From CAYZXL01 sp964482435 (GTDB lineage Bacteria > Auribacterota > JABMQX01), in the NCBI GenBank assembly GCA_964482435.1, contig CAYZXL010000085.1, positions 1 through 15,188 of the forward strand: 15,188 nt of DNA, given 5' to 3'. Below, piece after piece: positions 13,507-15,188 of this stretch. The notes below the pieces were generated by a model. It ran no database searches, was not told the DNA's origin, and worked only from the letters and a program-made list of their open reading frames with translations. The first letter of the stretch is position 1. Each line of letters starts with the position of its first letter. The position numbers were made by a program, and so were the translations under genes.

Positions 13507-14292
13507 ATGTCGCCGAGATGCATGAGACTTGTTGGATACCCTTTGATTTTCCTTGTCTTGCTGCTCATTACAGGTTGCGGAACGCTCCCGATCATAACCT
13601 CGGTACCCAACCCAAGGGCTGTTGCGTTCAGCCCTTATGGCTACGACGAGGATAACATCGCGACGGCTACCGGGACGATGCCTATCAACTGGAGAAAGGA
13701 GAAAGGCCCAGAAGGCTTCAGTATCAGTCCGACCGGCCAAATTAGCTGGATTCCAGCAAGAGAAGGAGAGGAAGAGGTCATTATTGTCGCCACGAACGCC
13801 GCAGGCTCCGTGCCCCATACTTTTAGAATCAAGGTCGAATACCCGGCAGCGTATAGCCAAGGTAGGGAGTGGGGTGGATTACTTCGCCGACGTGAAAAGG
13901 ATGGGTGGGCGGTTCTCAGCTTCCTCAAGACTAACCTCGCAGAAAGCAATCTTGAAACGTTCAGGCGCGGGTTTCGTGACGCTGCAGACGCTCAATCAGG
14001 GAAGACCTGGGACTACATCATCCAAGCTGCTCAGCGTTCTGAGTGGGACGACGGCCGCTCTATTGGAGAAAAGCTGGCGAAAAGTGCAATCACGGTCCCC
14101 GATGCCAGAGGCGCGTACCGGCAGGCATATTTTGCCGCAGAGGCGAAGCGTTTTGCATGGGAAGCAGGGTTCCTATCGGGGTACATCGAGGAAGCTCGGA
14201 AGGGTGCGAAAGACATCGTAGATGATAAACAGTTGAGGGCGAACGCATTCGCCGTTCTTGTCGCCTTCTGGGATACCCTGGGCAGGGACTGA
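13507..14292 (+). CDS. Lipoprotein with putative Ig (He_PIG-like) domain
   Basis: Encodes 261 aa with GGAG 7 bases before the ATG. The signal sequence (YPLIFLVLLLITGC) ends in the lipobox I-T-G-C, so the protein is lipid-anchored at Cys24. Residues about 30-110 resemble a putative-Ig/cadherin-like domain: NIATATGTMPINWRKEKGPE, then GFSISPTGQISWIPAREGEE and VIIVATNAAGSVPHTFRIKV. This is the G-PI-W ... TG-ISW-P ... ATN-AGS pattern of He_PIG domains. The C-terminal 150 residues are helical (ETFRRGFRDAADAQSGKTWD, FAWEAGFLSGYIEEARKGAK) with no known motif. It is cotranscribed with the exported protein upstream and is likely its partner at the cell envelope. Confidence 0.85.
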   Translation: MSPRCMRLVGYPLIFLVLLLITGCGTLPIITSVPNPRAVAFSPYGYDEDNIATATGTMPINWRKEKGPEGFSISPTGQISWIPAREGEEEVIIVATNAAGSVPHTFRIKVEYPAAYSQGREWGGLLRRREKDGWAVLSFLKTNLAESNLETFRRGFRDAADAQSGKTWDYIIQAAQRSEWDDGRSIGEKLAKSAITVPDARGAYRQAYFAAEAKRFAWEAGFLSGYIEEARKGAKDIVDDKQLRANAFAVLVAFWDTLGRD

Positions 14293-14660
14293 GCAACTTC
14301 TCAGGAGTGAGCGCGCGGCACAAGTCGCGTGCTCTGATTTGAGCGCCGTGCCGGCCACCGGCAAAAGAAGGCCTGTTGGCGGAGGAAGCCAAGCTTATTT
14401 TGCCAATCATCCTCCGTGGGTGTTCTTGCGGGTCAAGCCCGGAACCGGGGAAAGGGTGTCCTTCATTGCCCCCTTTGCTGTGGCGACGTTGCCTTGACTT
14501 CCTCCGGGCGCCTGGTGCGGGTCCCATGCAGACCCAGTAGACAAGACGGGTCCTCCATCGGTTTCACGAAATCCTCATCCTTGTTCGGCAGACGTGTTCG
14601 ATGCCGAGAAGGTTCGGGCGTTTTCCATCCGGGCGGAGCACTTGTGCTGGCCCTTCCGTT
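14293..14660. other. Convergent intergenic region, nothing recognised
   Basis: The lipoprotein operon (plus) and the anchored surface protein (minus) converge here. Frames on both strands are shadows without motifs. I saw no convincing terminator with a T-run. Confidence 0.5.
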
Positions 14661-15188
14661 TCACTTTCTCCGCCTCAGAACATAGACAATGCAAATGATC
14701 AATGCTATGTAGACATTGGCAATCCAGATGACCCAAGCGCCGATGGAGATATTTGTTTTCCATAGAACGGAAGAGCCTGCACCGCCTCCACCTGAAGGCC
14801 TGGTGGGTTGAGAGTCATATCGAGCTGACAGACTTAGGTGCGTCTCGACGCTGTTGCCTGTTGTCTTTTCCTTCCCGGCAACCCTGATTTTCGCAGAACA
14901 CGGCTTTTGCAGCCCGTCTGTCGTGCTGAAGGTCGTGACCAGATCGGCGTTCCCCCCAGCCCCGATTTCTGTGGCCGACAGCGTGTAGTTCAGCACTCCA
15001 GCGGGAAAATCGGACTCAACAACTTGCACAACCAGATCGGAAACACCTTTGTAGCCGCCGATCTCAGAAATCTTGAACACAGCTCGATCTCGGCCTTCGC
15101 TCAGGATGATGTCCGCCTTGCTCGGCTTTACGGCTAGCAGCTTGTCCGAGTAATAGGTTTTCGGCGTCCTTTTCCTGTTCGGTCTGGT
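14661..15188 (-). CDS. C-terminally membrane-anchored surface protein (partial)
   Basis: The minus-strand frame is open from the right edge to a TGA at 14661, so the start is outside the window. A GTG at 15080 could be taken for a start, but the 36 codons before it are open and protein-like (KTYYSDKLLAVKPSKADIIL). The visible part is beta-rich (FPAGVLNYTLSATEIGAGG, ADLVTTFSTTDGLQKP), then a linker with a Gly run (RPSGGGGAGSS), then a hydrophobic helix (WVIWIANVYIALIICIVYVL) and RRRK. The positive end should stay in the cytoplasm with the beta-rich part outside. No named family is recognised. It resembles the 11579-11971 protein in general design but with the anchor at the other end. Confidence 0.75.
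   Translation of the reverse strand, partial: TRPNRKRTPKTYYSDKLLAVKPSKADIILSEGRDRAVFKISEIGGYKGVSDLVVQVVESDFPAGVLNYTLSATEIGAGGNADLVTTFSTTDGLQKPCSAKIRVAGKEKTTGNSVETHLSLSARYDSQPTRPSGGGGAGSSVLWKTNISIGAWVIWIANVYIALIICIVYVLRRRK

Noticed and set aside
14090..14527. 145-codon frame on the minus strand
   Set aside because: It is antisense to the lipoprotein end, Arg/Pro-rich, with no start signal or motif.

Overview
The window reads as a stretch of accessory genome from an uncultured environmental bacterium. A Tat-exported N-terminus, an NHL-repeat protein with a Tat signal, a remnant resembling Orc1/Cdc6 ATPases and lipoproteins with Ig-like folds would suit Planctomycetota or a related lineage, but this placement is weak. 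No rRNA, tRNA, CRISPR array or integrase gene was seen. Decayed genes are common: a cytosine methyltransferase stub, an NHL gene with an internal stop, an IS66 tail and the ATPase stub.

Layout. (1) 1-565, minus: start of a Tat-signal protein that runs off the window. (2) 877-2831, minus: a complete retron-type locus. It has a sigma70-like promoter, a highly structured RNA (about 2463-2726) flanked by complementary a1/a2-like ends, a terminator-like hairpin, a 90-aa helical protein, an XRE-type HTH protein and a reverse transcriptase with the retron signatures NAxxH, QGAPTSP, YVDD and VTG. (3) 3097-4920, plus: ATPase remnant, TspO/MBR membrane protein, broken NHL-repeat gene. (4) 4911-5366, minus: small lipoprotein.

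(5) 5472-10673, minus: all genes lie on one strand and are short. Several are separated by attC-like recombination sites, the clearest a 59-bp site at 9654-9712, others at 6227-6291 and 8065-8129. I read this as a sedentary integron or a cluster of attC sites lacking the integrase. Its cargo is rich in defence-type domains: a DUF6602-like nuclease, an HNH protein, a PLD-type nuclease, an orphan antitoxin, two minimal P-loop NTPases, a 5mC methyltransferase fragment and an EVE/PUA-like domain protein. A 170-bp direct repeat occurs twice, and a deleted third piece lies just upstream of another cassette gene.

(6) 10674-11578: an IS66 transposase tail in otherwise gene-poor DNA. (7) 11579-15188: envelope proteins, namely a membrane-anchored IPT-like protein (minus), a two-gene operon of an exported protein and an Ig-fold lipoprotein (plus), and a C-terminally anchored surface protein that enters from the right edge (minus).

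Taken together this looks like a defence island: a retron next to an integron-like bank of defence cassettes. The retron, with two small partners and no recognisable toxin, and the 170-bp cassette-associated repeat are the points most likely to be new.
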